NCBI GenBank assembly: GCA_963826695.1
Contig: CAWGXZ010000004.1
Span: 620,001-684,000 of the forward strand
From: CAWGXZ01 sp963826695
GTDB taxonomy: Bacteria > Pseudomonadota > Gammaproteobacteria > Burkholderiales > Burkholderiaceae_C
Direction of reading: 5' to 3'
DNA: 64,000 nucleotides
Positions 26,578-36,453 of this stretch are shown here, piece by piece. How positions within the stretch are numbered: position 1 is the first letter of the stretch; each line of letters starts with the position of its first letter. The notes under the pieces are model-generated. The model was not told the origin of the DNA. It did not search any database and worked only from the letters and a program-made list of their open reading frames with translations. Position numbers and translations under genes: made by a program.

Positions 26578-27653
26578 AAATCGCCATCCTGCCCGGTGAC
26601 GGCATCGGCCCCGAGATCGTCGCCGAGGCGGTCAAGGTGATGGGTTGCCTCGACCTGGCGTTCGAATGCGAAACCGCCGTGGTCGGCGGCGCGGCGTACG
26701 ACGCGCACGGCCATCCGCTGCCCGAAGCCACCCTGGCGCTGGCGCGCGATTCGGACGCAATCCTGTTCGGCGCTGTCGGCGACTGGAAGTACGACGGGCT
26801 GGAACGCGCACTCCGGCCGGAACAGGCGATCCTCGGCTTGCGCAAGTCGCTGCAGCTGTTTGCAAACTTCCGGCCGGCGATCTGCTACGAACAGCTGACG
26901 CATGCCTCGTCGCTGAAACCCGAGCTGGTGGCCGGCCTCGACCTGCTGATCATCCGCGAGCTGACCGGCGACATCTATTTCGGCCAGCCGCGCGGCCGCC
27001 GTGCGGCGCCCGACGGCGAATTCGCCGGCGCCGACGAGGCCTTCGACACGATGCGCTATTCGCGCCCCGAGATCGAGCGCATTGCGCACGTCGCCTTCCA
27101 GGCGGCGCGCAAGCGCGGCCGGCGGCTGCTCAGCGTCGACAAGGCGAACGTGCTCGAGACCTTCCAGTTCTGGCGCGACGTGGTGACTGAAGTCCATGCC
27201 GCGTATCCGGACGTCGAACTCGAACACATGTACGTCGACAACGCGGCGATGCAGTTGCTGCGCGCGCCCAAGCGCTTCGACGTGATCGTGACCGGCAACA
27301 TGTTCGGCGACATCCTCAGCGACGAGGCGGCGATGCTTGCCGGCTCGATCGGCATGCTGCCGTCGGCGTCGCTGAACGCGAGCGGGCAGGGGCTTTACGA
27401 ACCCAGCCATGGCTCGGCACCCGACATCGCCGGCAAGGGCGTTGCGAATCCTCTGGCAACGATCCTCTCGCTGGCGATGATGCTGCGCTACAGCCTCGAC
27501 CAGGAGGCGGCTGCGCGGCGGATCGAGGCGGCGGTCAAGGCGGTGCTGGCTGAAGGCAAGCGAACTGCGGACATCGACGAGCCGGGCGCAACCCGCATCG
27601 GAACCGCGCAAATGGGCGACGCGGTCGTTGCCCAACTGAAAGCACAGGGCTGA
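26574..27653 (+). CDS. leuB: 3-isopropylmalate dehydrogenase
   Basis: Oxidative decarboxylase in leucine synthesis (NAD-dependent), 359 aa from a TTG at 26574 that overlaps the leuD stop by 4 bp. The protein reads KIAILPGDGIGPEIVAEAV at the start, then IIRELTGDIYFGQPRG, TGNMFGDILSDEAAM, and the NAD-specific SLNASGQGLYEPSHGSAPDI. An unusual start codon combined with an overlap points to translational coupling. Confidence 0.96.
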   Translation: MKIAILPGDGIGPEIVAEAVKVMGCLDLAFECETAVVGGAAYDAHGHPLPEATLALARDSDAILFGAVGDWKYDGLERALRPEQAILGLRKSLQLFANFRPAICYEQLTHASSLKPELVAGLDLLIIRELTGDIYFGQPRGRRAAPDGEFAGADEAFDTMRYSRPEIERIAHVAFQAARKRGRRLLSVDKANVLETFQFWRDVVTEVHAAYPDVELEHMYVDNAAMQLLRAPKRFDVIVTGNMFGDILSDEAAMLAGSIGMLPSASLNASGQGLYEPSHGSAPDIAGKGVANPLATILSLAMMLRYSLDQEAAARRIEAAVKAVLAEGKRTADIDEPGATRIGTAQMGDAVVAQLKAQG

Positions 27654-27657
27654 ACCC

Positions 27658-28806
27658 ATGGCAACGAAAACAGTCGGTCTGGTCGGTTGGCGCGGCATGG
27701 TCGGTTCGGTGTTGCTCGAACGCATGCAGCAGGAGGGCGACTTCGACGCCATCGAGCCGCTCTTCTTCAGCACCAGCAACGCCGGCGGCCGTGCACCTGC
27801 GATGGCGCGCAACGAGACGCGCCTGCTCGATGCCAACGACACCGCGGCGCTGAAGCGCTGCGACATCGTTGTCACTGCGCAAGGCGGCGAGTACACCGGT
27901 GCGGTCTACGGACCGCTGCGCGCGGCCGGCTGGAAGGGCCACTGGATCGACGCCGCTTCGACCCTGCGCATGAACGACGAGGCCGTGATCGTCCTCGACC
28001 CGGTCAACCTGCCGGTGATCCGCAATGCGCTCGCCAAGGGGGGCCGCGACTGGATTGGCGGCAACTGCACTGTCAGCTGCATGCTGATGGGTGTCGGTGC
28101 GCTGTTCAAGGCGGGACTGGTCGAGTGGATGAGCACGCAGACCTACCAGGCGGCGTCGGGCGGCGGCGCGCAGCACATGCGCGAATTGCTGACGCAGTTC
28201 GGCACGTTGCACGCACGCATCCGGCCGCTGCTCGACGACCCGAAGAGCGCGATCCTCGAGATCGACCGGCAGGTGGTCGACGCCCAACGCTCGCTCGGCG
28301 AGGTCGAGACGGCGAACTTCGGGGTGCCGCTCGGCGGCTCGCTGATTCCGTGGATCGACAAGGACCTCGGCGTCGGCAAGCACGCCGGCGAGGCCGGCTG
28401 GGGCACCTCGCGCGAGGAATGGAAGGGTGGCGCCGAGACCAACAAGATTCTCGGTCTGCCTGCCGCGACGGTGCCGGTGGATGGCTTTTGCGTGCGCATC
28501 GGCACGCTGCGCTGCCACAGCCAGGCGCTGCTCTTCAAGCTGAAGCGCGACGTTCCGCTGGCCGACATCGAGCAGATGATCGCTGCCGACAACGAATGGG
28601 TGAAGCTGGTGCCGAACACGCGCGAGGACACCGTTCGCGAGCTGACGCCGGTGGCGACCTCGGGCAGCCTGCGAATTCCCGTTGGCCGGTTGCGCAAGAT
28701 GGCGATGGGCCCCGAGTACGTCGGCGCCTTCACCATCGGCGACCAGTTGCTCTGGGGTGCGGCGGAGCCGTTGCGCCGCATGCTGCGTATCCTGGTCGAG
28801 GAATGA
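27658..28806 (+). CDS. asd: Aspartate-semialdehyde dehydrogenase
   Basis: NADP-dependent enzyme at the branch point to lysine, threonine and methionine, 382 aa. The NADP loop is VGLVGWRGMVGSVL, the catalytic Cys lies in GGNCTVSCMLM, and the substrate His in RIGTLRCHSQAL. It is of the longer Gram-negative type. It follows leuB by only 4 bp, so it is likely in the leu operon. Confidence 0.96.
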   Translation: MATKTVGLVGWRGMVGSVLLERMQQEGDFDAIEPLFFSTSNAGGRAPAMARNETRLLDANDTAALKRCDIVVTAQGGEYTGAVYGPLRAAGWKGHWIDAASTLRMNDEAVIVLDPVNLPVIRNALAKGGRDWIGGNCTVSCMLMGVGALFKAGLVEWMSTQTYQAASGGGAQHMRELLTQFGTLHARIRPLLDDPKSAILEIDRQVVDAQRSLGEVETANFGVPLGGSLIPWIDKDLGVGKHAGEAGWGTSREEWKGGAETNKILGLPAATVPVDGFCVRIGTLRCHSQALLFKLKRDVPLADIEQMIAADNEWVKLVPNTREDTVRELTPVATSGSLRIPVGRLRKMAMGPEYVGAFTIGDQLLWGAAEPLRRMLRILVEE

Positions 28807-28949
28807 CAATCCACCTGTGCGTGGGCGAGGCCGTGTGCTGACCGGGTTCGCGCCTTCCGGCTGAGCAGCCACTCAGGTTGCCGCAGGGCAGGCCGATAAC
28901 ATTCACCGAATGCGCCGTTTGCGGCGAGCAAACTAGCGTTGGAGGCGAA

Positions 28950-31934
28950 TTGGATTCACATCCGCATCGGGGAGGCTGGGCACGACACGGCGTTGCGTTG
29001 ACCTTGTTGTCCCTGGCCGCGGGACCGGCTGCGGCACTCGGCCTTGGCCGAATCGCCACCCAGTCCGCGCTCGGCGAGCCGCTGCGCATCGAGATCGAAG
29101 TCTCGAGCATCACGCCGGACGAAGCATCGAGCCTGCAAGTGCGAATCGCCGGCCCGGAGGCCTACCAGGCGGCGGGCGTCGAATACAACCCGGTCCTGAG
29201 CTCGGCGCGCGTGGTGCTGCAACGTCGCCCTGATGGCCGCACGGTGCTGCGGCTGGTCAGCGACCGGGTTGTCCAGGAGCCCTTCGTCGAGCTGATCCTC
29301 GACCTCGCCTGGCCTGCAGGCCACCTGGTCCGCAGCTACACCCTGTTGATCGATCCTCCGGCAACGAGGACCGCTGCGCCGAGCGATTCGGCAACACCTG
29401 CGCTTGTTCCCGGCGTGAATGCGGCGCTCTCGTCCACACCCCCTTTGCGCGCACCCGCGGTGCGGCCGGCCCCGCTTCCGGCGCCCCCTGCACCGCCGCC
29501 GCGCCGCTCGGCAGCGGCGCCGTCGCCATCCCAGTCCGGCATGGTGTCGCCGCCGGGTTCCGAGTTCGAACCGCGTTCCGAAGCGCGTCCTGCACCAGTT
29601 CCCAGGCTCGCCGATGTTCGCCCCGCCGAAGGGGCTTCGCCCGGCCGCTCGGCGGGTACCGATCGCTATCTCGTCCGCCCGGGCGACACGCTCGCGGCCA
29701 TTGCCGCACGCACGCGGCCATCGGGCGTGTCGCTCGACCAGATGCTGGCATCGCTCTACCGCGCCAATTCGGGCGCCTTCATCGGCAACAGCATTCACCG
29801 GCTGCGCAGTGGCGTCGTGCTCAACGTGCCGAGCGCCGACGAGGCGCGCAACCTGGCGCCGCAGCAGGCGCGGCAGACCATCCAGGCGCAGAGCGCCGAT
29901 TTCAACGCCTACCGTCGCGGCCTGGCCGGCGCGGTGCGTGACGATCGCCCCGAGGACGCCTCCCGGCGCGCCAGCGGCAGCTTGCAGGCTGCCGTCGATG
30001 ACCGCCGTCGTGCCGCAGCGAGTTCGCCCGACCGGCTGACGCTCAGCAAGGACGCCAGCGCAGCAGCCTCGTTCAACGATGCGCTGGCTTCCCTGCAGCG
30101 TGAGCGCCAGGACGCCGAGGTGCGGCTTTCGGCGCTGATGCGCAACATCGAGGAGCTCAAGGTGCTTGCCGGGCAGGCCGCGGCAAGTGCTGCCGTCGGC
30201 TCGGCGGCGAGTTCGCAGCCGGTTATCTCGCCACGGCTGCCCACCGCGGCGTCGGAGCCGACCGTCGGCAGCGCGCCGGCGGCAAGTGCACCCGTGGCTT
30301 CGACGCAGGCAGCCCCGGCCGCTTCGGCGGGGTTGCCCGGCGATGTACTCGCAACGCCGCCGTTGCCCACGCCAACCCCTGTCACGCCTCCCGCAGCGGT
30401 ACTGCCACCGCGGATGCTGCCGGCGGAAGTTCCGCCGGAGCCCGACGGCTTCCTCGCCTCGCTGATCGAGGAAAGCGCGCTGCCGCTGGCACTTGCCACG
30501 CTGCTGCTCACCGGCGCCTTGCTTGTCGGTGCGCGAAGGCTGCGCAGGCGCAGGGCGGGCATCCAATCGGAAACCTCGTTTCTCGACAGCAGCCTGAAAG
30601 TCGATTCGTTCCTGGCGGGCGCAGGCAACCTGCCGCCGGATTCGCGCCACATGCCGGTGGGGGCGCTGTCGTCGGGCTATTCGCTGAGTCAGCTCGATGC
30701 CGGCGGCGATGTCGATCCGGTGGCCGAAGCCGATGTCTACCTGGCCTACGGGCGCGACCTCCAGGCCGAGGAGATCCTGAAAGACGCGATGCGCAGCGAT
30801 CCCGATCGGCTGGCGATCCGCACCAAGCTGCTCGAGGTCTATGCCAAACGCCGCGACACCAACGGCTTCGAGGTGCTCGCCTCGCAGCTGCATGCGCTGA
30901 CGCTCGGCCAGGGCGAGGACTGGGAGCTGGCGCAGCAGCTCGGCCGTGGCATCGATGCCGGCAATCCGCTCTACGCGCCGGGTGGCACGCCGCGCCGCGA
31001 CGACGTGGAGTTCGAAGGTGCCGACGATCCGCTCGGTCCGAACACGCTGCCGCAGGTGGTGCTGCTGGGCGAGGGCCCGAGCGATGCCGATGGCGATTCG
31101 CCCGTGGACATCGAACTCGACTTCGATCTGCACGAGCCGGCGGCCGGGCAGCCGTCGCTGCGCCCTTCCGCGGCGCAGCCGGGCGAACTTCCACCGCTGG
31201 ATTTCGGTCCGACCTCACCGCCGTCTGCGGAGCTTCGGCCTCTTTCGATGGCGGCCGCCGTCGCAGGTTCTGCAGCAGCGGGGCAAGGTGTCCCGCGCGA
31301 CGTTCCACCCGACCTTTTCGATCTCGACACGCTCGATCTTCCGGCTTCCACGGCTGACGCGAAGTCACCTTCGGGCGCCAGCCCAAGCGGCGGGGACGGT
31401 GCGGGTGCGGTCGACGCCACGCCGGATCTGCTCGACCTCGACCTGCTCGATTTCGCCGCCACGCCGCCTTCGGAAGCGTCGCCCTCTGCGCTTGTCGGCA
31501 CGGCACTCCCGGCCACGAGCGCTGCAGACGCGGACGACGCCACGCCGGATTTGCTCGATCTCGATCTGCTCGACCTGCCGGCTTCGGCGGCCCCGGCCAC
31601 ACCTGCGCCTGCGGCGAGTCCCGCAAGCTCCGCAGACGATTTCGCGCTCGATTTCGACCTGTCGAGCATCTCGCTCGATCTGGATTCACCGGCTGGCGCG
31701 CCGTTGCCTGCGCCCGGCTCGGCGCCTGAACTCGGCGCGCTCGACGCTGGCGAAATCGACTTCTTTGCACCGGCGGGCGCTGCCGAGCCGGTGCAGCGCA
31801 AGCTCGACCTCGCCGAGGAACTGTTGCAGCTCGGCGACAGCAACGGCGCGCGCGACCTGCTGAACGAAATTCTCGGCCAGGCGGAGGGGGAGCAGAAGAC
31901 GCGCGCGGAAGCCCTGCTGGCGCAGCTGCCTTGA
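28950..31934 (+). CDS. fimV: FimV-family peptidoglycan-binding pilus/polarity protein
   Basis: Large inner-membrane protein, about 994 aa from a TTG at 28950 preceded by GGAGG. A signal-like segment is followed by the FimV N-terminal domain (LGLGRIATQSALGEPLRIEI to EPFVELILDLAWPAG), a LysM domain (DRYLVRPGDTLAAIA), a coiled coil, one membrane helix (LPLALATLLLTGALLVGA), and a TPR-like cytoplasmic part. A long acidic region repeats DLLDLDLLD-type units, and the C-terminal FimV helix pair (KLDLAEELLQLGDSNGARDLL) ends the protein. Family members organise type IV pili and twitching at the pole. The start is uncertain. Confidence 0.88.
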   Translation: MDSHPHRGGWARHGVALTLLSLAAGPAAALGLGRIATQSALGEPLRIEIEVSSITPDEASSLQVRIAGPEAYQAAGVEYNPVLSSARVVLQRRPDGRTVLRLVSDRVVQEPFVELILDLAWPAGHLVRSYTLLIDPPATRTAAPSDSATPALVPGVNAALSSTPPLRAPAVRPAPLPAPPAPPPRRSAAAPSPSQSGMVSPPGSEFEPRSEARPAPVPRLADVRPAEGASPGRSAGTDRYLVRPGDTLAAIAARTRPSGVSLDQMLASLYRANSGAFIGNSIHRLRSGVVLNVPSADEARNLAPQQARQTIQAQSADFNAYRRGLAGAVRDDRPEDASRRASGSLQAAVDDRRRAAASSPDRLTLSKDASAAASFNDALASLQRERQDAEVRLSALMRNIEELKVLAGQAAASAAVGSAASSQPVISPRLPTAASEPTVGSAPAASAPVASTQAAPAASAGLPGDVLATPPLPTPTPVTPPAAVLPPRMLPAEVPPEPDGFLASLIEESALPLALATLLLTGALLVGARRLRRRRAGIQSETSFLDSSLKVDSFLAGAGNLPPDSRHMPVGALSSGYSLSQLDAGGDVDPVAEADVYLAYGRDLQAEEILKDAMRSDPDRLAIRTKLLEVYAKRRDTNGFEVLASQLHALTLGQGEDWELAQQLGRGIDAGNPLYAPGGTPRRDDVEFEGADDPLGPNTLPQVVLLGEGPSDADGDSPVDIELDFDLHEPAAGQPSLRPSAAQPGELPPLDFGPTSPPSAELRPLSMAAAVAGSAAAGQGVPRDVPPDLFDLDTLDLPASTADAKSPSGASPSGGDGAGAVDATPDLLDLDLLDFAATPPSEASPSALVGTALPATSAADADDATPDLLDLDLLDLPASAAPATPAPAASPASSADDFALDFDLSSISLDLDSPAGAPLPAPGSAPELGALDAGEIDFFAPAGAAEPVQRKLDLAEELLQLGDSNGARDLLNEILGQAEGEQKTRAEALLAQLP

Positions 31935-31985
31935 CGGTGTGGGCGTTTATCCGCAGCAGCTGAGCTGCCGTCGCGCCGATTCGCC

Positions 31986-32768
31986 GTGAGGCTTGCGCTT
32001 GGCGTCGGCTACCGCGGCGCCGCCTACCACGGCTGGCAGGTACAAACCGGACTGCCGACGCTGCAGGCGGCGGTCGAGCAGGCGCTCGGCAGGTTCGCCG
32101 ACCAGCCGGTGCGCACGGTCTGCGCCGGCCGTACCGATGCGGCGGTGCATGCGGTCTGCCAGGTCGTCCATCTCGATACCGGTATCGACCGGCCGGATTT
32201 CTCCTGGGTGCGAGGCAGCAACCGCTACCTTCCGCCGGACATTGCGCTGCTCTGGTGCCGGCGCGTCAGCGACGATTTCCATGCACGCAACAGCGCGCTC
32301 GGTCGCCGTTATCGCTACCTCGTGCTCGAGAGCGAGGCACGACCGGCGCTGGAAGCCGGGCTTGTCGGCTGGAGCTTTCGCCGGCTCGACGGCGAGGCGA
32401 TGCGCGAAGCCGCCGCGCTGCTGATCGGCCGGCACGACTTCAGCGCCTTCCGCGCCGCTGAATGCCAGTCGCCGACGCCGGTGAAAACACTGCGCGACTT
32501 GCAGATCAGCCGCCGCGGCGCCTACTGGCGCTTCGATTTCGAGGCCGATGCGTTCCTGCAGCACATGGTGCGCAACCTGATGGGCACGCTGGTGCGAATC
32601 GGCAGCGGGCTGGCGCCTCCGAACTGGGCAGCCGAGCTGCTGGCCGCGCGGGACCGGGCCCGCGCCGCCCCCACCTTTGCGCCCGATGGCCTCTATTTCG
32701 TCGGGCCGTACTACGATCCGCGCCATGGCCTCCCGAACCGGGTGCCGGCAACGGACTGGCTGCCCTGA
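31986..32768 (+). CDS. truA: tRNA pseudouridine(38-40) synthase
   Basis: Modifies U38-U40 in the anticodon arm, 260 aa. The catalytic Asp is in CAGRTDAAVHAVCQVVH; RLALGVGYRGAAYHGWQ and FLQHMVRNLMGTLVRIG are further signatures. It starts at a GTG (31986). fimV-truA-trpF order is a betaproteobacterial and pseudomonad trait. Confidence 0.95.
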   Translation: MRLALGVGYRGAAYHGWQVQTGLPTLQAAVEQALGRFADQPVRTVCAGRTDAAVHAVCQVVHLDTGIDRPDFSWVRGSNRYLPPDIALLWCRRVSDDFHARNSALGRRYRYLVLESEARPALEAGLVGWSFRRLDGEAMREAAALLIGRHDFSAFRAAECQSPTPVKTLRDLQISRRGAYWRFDFEADAFLQHMVRNLMGTLVRIGSGLAPPNWAAELLAARDRARAAPTFAPDGLYFVGPYYDPRHGLPNRVPATDWLP

Positions 32769-32785
32769 GCGGCGTGGAAGCAACG

Positions 32786-33415
32786 ATGCGCACCCGAATC
32801 AAGATTTGCGGCCTGAGCCGGCCATCGGATGTGGATGCCGCCGTCGAGGCCGGCGCCGACGCGATCGGCCTGGTGATGTACCCGCGCAGCCCGCGCGCAC
32901 TGCGCATCGAGCAGGCTGCGGCGCTCGCCGCGCGGCTGCCGCCGTTCGTTACCCCGGTCGGGCTGTTCGTCAACGCCGACGCAGCCGAAATCGCCGCGGC
33001 AGGCGAGGCCATTCCCTCGCTGGTGCTGCAGTTCCATGGCGATGAAACCCCAGCGGATTGCCGGGCGGGTGGCCGGCCATACATGCGCGCGGCGCGGGTC
33101 ACGCCGGCCTTAGACTTGGCGGCTTTTGCTGCGGCGCACGCCGACGCGCAGGCGCTGGTGCTCGATGCCCATGTCGAAGGCTATGGTGGAGGTGGCCAGG
33201 TCTTCGACTGGTCGCTGATCCCGGCGTCGCTGTCGCTGCCGATCGTCCTGTCCGGCGGGCTGCACGCCGGCAACGTCGGCGAGGCGATCGCCCGGGTGCG
33301 GCCGTTTGCCGTCGACGTCAGTTCGGGGGTCGAATCCGGAAAGGGCGTCAAGGATGCGGCTGCGATCCGGCTTTTCTGCGCTGCGGTGCGGGCGGCCGAT
33401 GCGGCGGCGCGGTGA
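32786..33415 (+). CDS. trpF: Phosphoribosylanthranilate isomerase
   Basis: Third step of tryptophan synthesis from anthranilate, 209 aa, TIM barrel. The catalytic Cys is in RIKICGLSRPSDVDAA; YPRSPRAL, QFHGDE, and the phosphate loop SGGLHAGNVGEAI and DVSSGVE are all present. ATG at 32786. It is followed by trpB and trpA; other trp genes are not in the window. Confidence 0.95.
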   Translation: MRTRIKICGLSRPSDVDAAVEAGADAIGLVMYPRSPRALRIEQAAALAARLPPFVTPVGLFVNADAAEIAAAGEAIPSLVLQFHGDETPADCRAGGRPYMRAARVTPALDLAAFAAAHADAQALVLDAHVEGYGGGGQVFDWSLIPASLSLPIVLSGGLHAGNVGEAIARVRPFAVDVSSGVESGKGVKDAAAIRLFCAAVRAADAAAR

Positions 33416-33453
33416 TTGCCGAACGACCGCAGCTGCAAACAAGGAATTCTTCG

Positions 33454-34710
33454 ATGTTGGATTACCAGCAGCCAGACGCAACCGGCCACTTCGGCGCTTA
33501 TGGCGGCACGTTTGTCGCCGAGACGCTGATCCACGCGCTGGACGAGCTCAAGGCCGCCTATGCCGAGGTGCAGACCGATCAGGCGTTCATGGCCGAATTC
33601 CGTTCGGAACTGGCGCACTTCGTCGGCCGGCCGAGCCCGATTTACCATGCCGCGCGGATGAGCCGCGAACTGGGCGGCGCGCAGATCTACCTCAAGCGCG
33701 AGGATCTCAACCACACCGGCGCGCACAAGATCAACAACACCATCGGCCAGGCGATGCTGGCCCGGCGCATGGGCAAGCCGCGGGTGATTGCCGAAACCGG
33801 CGCCGGCCAGCACGGCGTGGCGACGGCGACGATCTGCGCCCGCTACGGACTCGAATGCGTGGTCTACATGGGCAGCGAGGACGTCAAGCGCCAGTCGCCG
33901 AACGTCTACCGGATGCACCTGCTCGGCGCGACGGTGGTGCCGGTCGACAGTGGCAGTCGCACGCTGAAGGATGCGCTCAACGAGGCGCTGCGCGACTGGG
34001 TGACGAACGTCGAGAACACCTTCTACATCATCGGCACGGTTGCGGGGCCGCACCCGTATCCGATGATGGTGCGCGACTTTCAGCGTGTCATCGGCGACGA
34101 ATGCCTGGTGCAGATGCCGCAGATGATCGGCCGCCAGCCCGACGCGGTGATTGCCTGCGTCGGTGGCGGCAGCAACGCGATGGGCATCTTCCATCCCTAC
34201 ATCGGCCAGGAAGGCACGCGACTGATCGGCGTCGAGGCAGCCGGCCATGGGCTCGACTCCGGCTTGCATTCCGCCTCGCTGCAACGCGGCTCGCCCGGCG
34301 TCCTGCACGGCAACCGCACCTACCTGTTGCACGACGCGGACGGCCAGATCAGCGAGACGCACTCGATTTCGGCAGGGCTCGACTACCCCGGCGTCGGCCC
34401 CGAGCATGCGCACCTGAAGGACATCGGCCGTGCCGAATACGTCGGCGTCACCGATACCGAGGCGCTCGAGGCCTTCCACCGGCTGTGCCGCACCGAGGGC
34501 ATCATCGCGGCGCTCGAGTCGTCGCATGCGGTTGCCTACGCGATGCGCCTGGCGCCGACGATGCGCAGCGACCAGCATCTGCTGGTCAACCTTTCGGGTC
34601 GCGGCGACAAGGACATCGGCACTGTCGCCGACCTGACCGGCGCGCAGTTCTACTGCCGCCCGTCGTGCAAGGCGGCGGGTGTGGGCAGTGCGCCGAGGAT
34701 CGGCGGATGA
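33454..34710 (+). CDS. trpB: Tryptophan synthase beta chain
   Basis: PLP enzyme that joins indole and serine, 418 aa. The PLP lysine is in NHTGAHKINN; ETGAGQHGVATAT and the glycine loop CVGGGSNAMGIF are diagnostic. The start is the ATG at 33454 after an AAGGAA site. trpA begins 17 bp after its stop. Confidence 0.97.
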   Translation: MLDYQQPDATGHFGAYGGTFVAETLIHALDELKAAYAEVQTDQAFMAEFRSELAHFVGRPSPIYHAARMSRELGGAQIYLKREDLNHTGAHKINNTIGQAMLARRMGKPRVIAETGAGQHGVATATICARYGLECVVYMGSEDVKRQSPNVYRMHLLGATVVPVDSGSRTLKDALNEALRDWVTNVENTFYIIGTVAGPHPYPMMVRDFQRVIGDECLVQMPQMIGRQPDAVIACVGGGSNAMGIFHPYIGQEGTRLIGVEAAGHGLDSGLHSASLQRGSPGVLHGNRTYLLHDADGQISETHSISAGLDYPGVGPEHAHLKDIGRAEYVGVTDTEALEAFHRLCRTEGIIAALESSHAVAYAMRLAPTMRSDQHLLVNLSGRGDKDIGTVADLTGAQFYCRPSCKAAGVGSAPRIGG

Positions 34711-34726
34711 GCGTGAGGACGTCCCG

Positions 34727-35557
34727 GTGAGCCGCATCACTGACACATTGGCTGCGCTGCAGCGGGGTCGTCGCACTGCGCTGATCCCGTATGTCACGGC
34801 CGGCGATCCGTTTGCGGACGCCACGCCGGAGATCATGCTGGCGATGGCCGACGCCGGCGCCGACATCATCGAGCTCGGCGTGCCGTTTTCGGATCCGATG
34901 GCCGACGGCCCGGTGATCCAGAAGGCTTCCGAGCGCGCGCTCGCCCGTGGCATCGGCATGGGCCAGGTGCTGGCGATGGTGCGCGCCTTTCGCGAGCGAG
35001 ACGACCACACGCCGGTGGTGCTGATGGGCTACGCCAATCCGGTCGAACGCTACGACCAGCGCAGCGGCGGTGCCGGCTTTGTCGCCGACGCCCAGGCGGC
35101 GGGGGTCGACGGCGTGCTGATCGTCGACTATCCGCCCGAGGAGTGCGAGGACTTCGCCGCACGACTGCGAGCCAAGGGGCTCGACCCGATCTTCCTGCTC
35201 GCGCCGACGTCGAGCGAAGCGCGCATGCAGCAGGTCGGCCGGCTGGCGAGCGGCTATGTCTACTATGTGTCGCTGAAGGGCGTCACCGGCGCGGGCCACC
35301 TCGACACGGCCGCCGTGGCCGAGATGATTCCGCGCATCAAGCGCCACGTGGCGCTGCCGGTCGGCGTCGGCTTCGGTATCCGTGACGCGGCAACCGCCTG
35401 CGCGGTGGCCGAGGTGGCCGACGCGGTGGTCATCGGCTCGGCACTGGTGCAGTCGCTGCAGGAGCAACCGCGCGAGCAGGTGGCCGCTGCGGCCGGTCGA
35501 TTCATTTCCGGGATCAGGCGTGCGCTCGACACGCGCGCTGTGAAAGGGCGTTCATGA
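34727..35557 (+). CDS. trpA: Tryptophan synthase alpha chain
   Basis: Cleaves indole-3-glycerol phosphate and passes indole to TrpB, 276 aa from a GTG at 34727 with GAGG upstream. Catalytic Glu in DIIELGVPFSDPMADGPVIQ and Asp in VDGVLIVDYPPEE are in place, as is the phosphate loop GFGIRDAATA. Its stop overlaps the accD ATG by 4 bp. Confidence 0.96.
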   Translation: MSRITDTLAALQRGRRTALIPYVTAGDPFADATPEIMLAMADAGADIIELGVPFSDPMADGPVIQKASERALARGIGMGQVLAMVRAFRERDDHTPVVLMGYANPVERYDQRSGGAGFVADAQAAGVDGVLIVDYPPEECEDFAARLRAKGLDPIFLLAPTSSEARMQQVGRLASGYVYYVSLKGVTGAGHLDTAAVAEMIPRIKRHVALPVGVGFGIRDAATACAVAEVADAVVIGSALVQSLQEQPREQVAAAAGRFISGIRRALDTRAVKGRS

Positions 35558-36426
35558 GCTGGCTCGAAAAACTGCTGCCCCCGAAGATCCAGCACACCGA
35601 CCCGAGCGAGCGCCGCACGGTACCGGAAGGGCTGTGGGTGAAGTGCCCCGGCTGCGAGACGGTGCTCTACAAGACGGATCTCGAGCAGAACGTCAATGTC
35701 TGCCCCAAGTGTGCGCACCATCACCGCATCGGGGCGCGTGAGCGTCTCGATGCGTTCCTCGATGCCGAGGGACGTCATGAAATCGGCCAGGAAGTGCTGC
35801 CGGTCGATGCGCTGAAGTTCAAGGACAGCCGCAGGTACCCGGAGCGGCTGAAGGATGCCCTCGAGAGCACCGGCGAGACCGACGCCCTGGTGGTGATGGG
35901 CGGCTCGGTGCACACGCTGCCGCTCGTCGTCGCCTGCTTCGAGTTCGATTTCATGGGCGGCTCGATGGGGTCGGTGGTCGGCGAGCGCTTCGTGCGCGGC
36001 GTCGAGGCGGCGGTCGAGCAGAAGACGCCTTTCGTCAGCTTTACCGCCACGGGTGGCGCGCGCATGCAGGAAGGTCTGCTCAGCCTGATGCAGATGGCCA
36101 AGACCAATGCCGCGCTGACACGCCTGGCCAAGGCGCGGTTGCCTTACGTCAGCGTGCTGGCCGACCCGACGATGGGTGGCGTCTCGGCGAGCTTTGCCTT
36201 CCTGGGCGATGTCGTCATCGCAGAACCCAAGGCGCTGATCGGTTTTGCCGGGCCACGGGTCATCGAGAACACCGTGCGCGAGAAACTGCCCGAAGGCTTC
36301 CAGCGCGCCGAGTTTCTGCTGCAGACCGGTGCCATCGACATGATCGTCGACCGGCGCCAGTTGCGCTCGACGATCGCCGCCCAGCTGGCGATGCTGCAGC
36401 GCCAGAGTGCCGATGCGATGGCTTGA
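35554..36426 (+). CDS. accD: Acetyl-CoA carboxylase carboxyltransferase subunit beta
   Basis: Subunit of the carboxyltransferase that makes malonyl-CoA for fatty acid synthesis, 290 aa. The N-terminal zinc ribbon shows two CxxC pairs (CPGC and CPKC), followed by the crotonase-like domain (TATGGARMQEGLLSLMQMAK, DPTMGGVSASFAFLGDV). ATGA overlap with trpA; accD-folC pairing is widely conserved. Confidence 0.97.
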   Translation: MSWLEKLLPPKIQHTDPSERRTVPEGLWVKCPGCETVLYKTDLEQNVNVCPKCAHHHRIGARERLDAFLDAEGRHEIGQEVLPVDALKFKDSRRYPERLKDALESTGETDALVVMGGSVHTLPLVVACFEFDFMGGSMGSVVGERFVRGVEAAVEQKTPFVSFTATGGARMQEGLLSLMQMAKTNAALTRLAKARLPYVSVLADPTMGGVSASFAFLGDVVIAEPKALIGFAGPRVIENTVREKLPEGFQRAEFLLQTGAIDMIVDRRQLRSTIAAQLAMLQRQSADAMA

Positions 36427-36453
36427 GCGAGCAGCGGATGCGGCGGTGCAGTC

